In this document: piece after piece, positions 63,731 to 64,000 of the stretch
How the letters are laid out: the number at the start of each line of letters is the position of its first letter
How positions within the stretch are numbered: the stretch's first letter is position 1
DNA from: Planctomycetota bacterium
GTDB lineage: Bacteria; Planctomycetota; Phycisphaerae; Phycisphaerales; Phycisphaeraceae
NCBI GenBank assembly: GCA_016350165.1
Contig: CP066225.1
Location: 1,240,001-1,304,000 of the forward strand
Direction: 5' to 3'
Length of the DNA: 64,000 bases
The notes under the pieces: model-generated
The model's database searches: none
What the model was told of the DNA's origin: nothing
Seen by the model: only the letters and a program-made list of their open reading frames with translations
Position numbers and translations under genes: made by a program

Positions 63731-64000
63731 TACACATTTTTTATCTTATTGGACGATCTATAAACTAGAACGCAAACACTCCTCAGTTATTTAGCGCTCT
63801 TAGTGGATCATTACAATACCCCTTGCAACCATCCTTCAAAGGTCATACCCTTATAAAATGATGGTTACTTGATAACATAGAGTCATGGCCGACTGTTATT
63901 AGCTAACTTTCTTCATAGCAATCTCTTGCGCGAACCCCCACGCTTCGGGATTCGCTCATACAATCACAAAGATCGCACCTAGATATGACGACAGAAAACA
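63731..64000. other. End of window, no gene seen
   Basis: No reading frame or hairpin stands out in these last 270 bases. Confidence 0.4.

Noticed and set aside
1-64000. tRNA genes, rRNA genes, CRISPR arrays, IS elements
   Set aside because: I scanned by eye for TPsiC-like GGTTCGAATCC arms, regular spacer-repeat arrays and transposase motifs (DDE, HUH, serine/tyrosine recombinase) and found none I could support.

Overview
The window looks like a chromosomal segment of a planctomycete, most likely of the class Phycisphaerae, at moderate GC. The pointers are several PEP-CTERM exported proteins, many single-pass prepilin-like proteins (one with an H-X9-DG-type C-terminus), a DUF4159 protein, CxxC-YNL-GL-CPECG zinc-ribbon membrane proteins, a lipid A gene (lpxA) and a small CRDPLF-type lipoprotein. 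The species cannot be fixed from the sequence alone.

Layout. 0.6-7.4 kb: a secreted orphan, a lone prepilin-like protein, then two successive copies of a [PEP-CTERM protein + GT4 glycosyltransferase] module; each PEP-CTERM gene is preceded by the same ~124-nt leader. 7.7-9.2 kb: gatB. 9.9-11.3 kb: an isolated KAP-type P-loop NTPase flanked by imperfect 22-bp direct repeats. 11.6-20.3 kb: RDD membrane protein, cdsA, infC (AUC start), a PEGA-like lipoprotein between two identical terminators, a PAP2 phosphatase, a PEP-CTERM protein with two aspartic-protease half-sites, and an HD-GYP protein. 20.4-22.8 kb: a GH101/GH129-like glycoside hydrolase. 22.8-30.9 kb (minus strand): six paralogous prepilin-like genes interspersed with two GT-C membrane glycosyltransferases. 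31-33.7 kb: ahcY with an upstream ArsR-methyltransferase fusion. 34.2-43.6 kb: lipoprotein, GT-C mannosyltransferase-like protein, lipB, lpxA, purB, and an ECF sigma/anti-sigma pair. 43.6-51.5 kb (minus strand): comEC, DUF4159 protein, Ser/Thr kinase, PGRP/amidase-like protein and a small lipoprotein. 51.9-56.4 kb: a chemoreceptor and two paralogous porin-like proteins; a decayed copy of the chemoreceptor 3' end lies between the porins and records a tandem duplication. 56.7-63.7 kb: proS, three zinc-ribbon membrane paralogues, a class II tRNA nucleotidyltransferase/poly(A) polymerase and a DedA protein.

How the genes may work together. Housekeeping genes (gatB, infC, cdsA, ahcY, lipB, lpxA, purB, proS, tRNA nucleotidyltransferase) are scattered singly rather than in classical operons. 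The accessory content centres on the cell surface: PEP-CTERM proteins, prepilin-like proteins and four polytopic or cytosolic glycosyltransferase types placed next to them suggest surface-protein or exopolysaccharide glycosylation (inference). Local duplication is the dominant evolutionary theme: PEP-CTERM/GT4 (2x), prepilin-like (6x), zinc-ribbon (3x) and chemoreceptor/porin (2x, one receptor copy dead). The best candidates for undescribed biology are the duplicated PEP-CTERM/GT4 module with its shared leader, and the prepilin/GT-C array.
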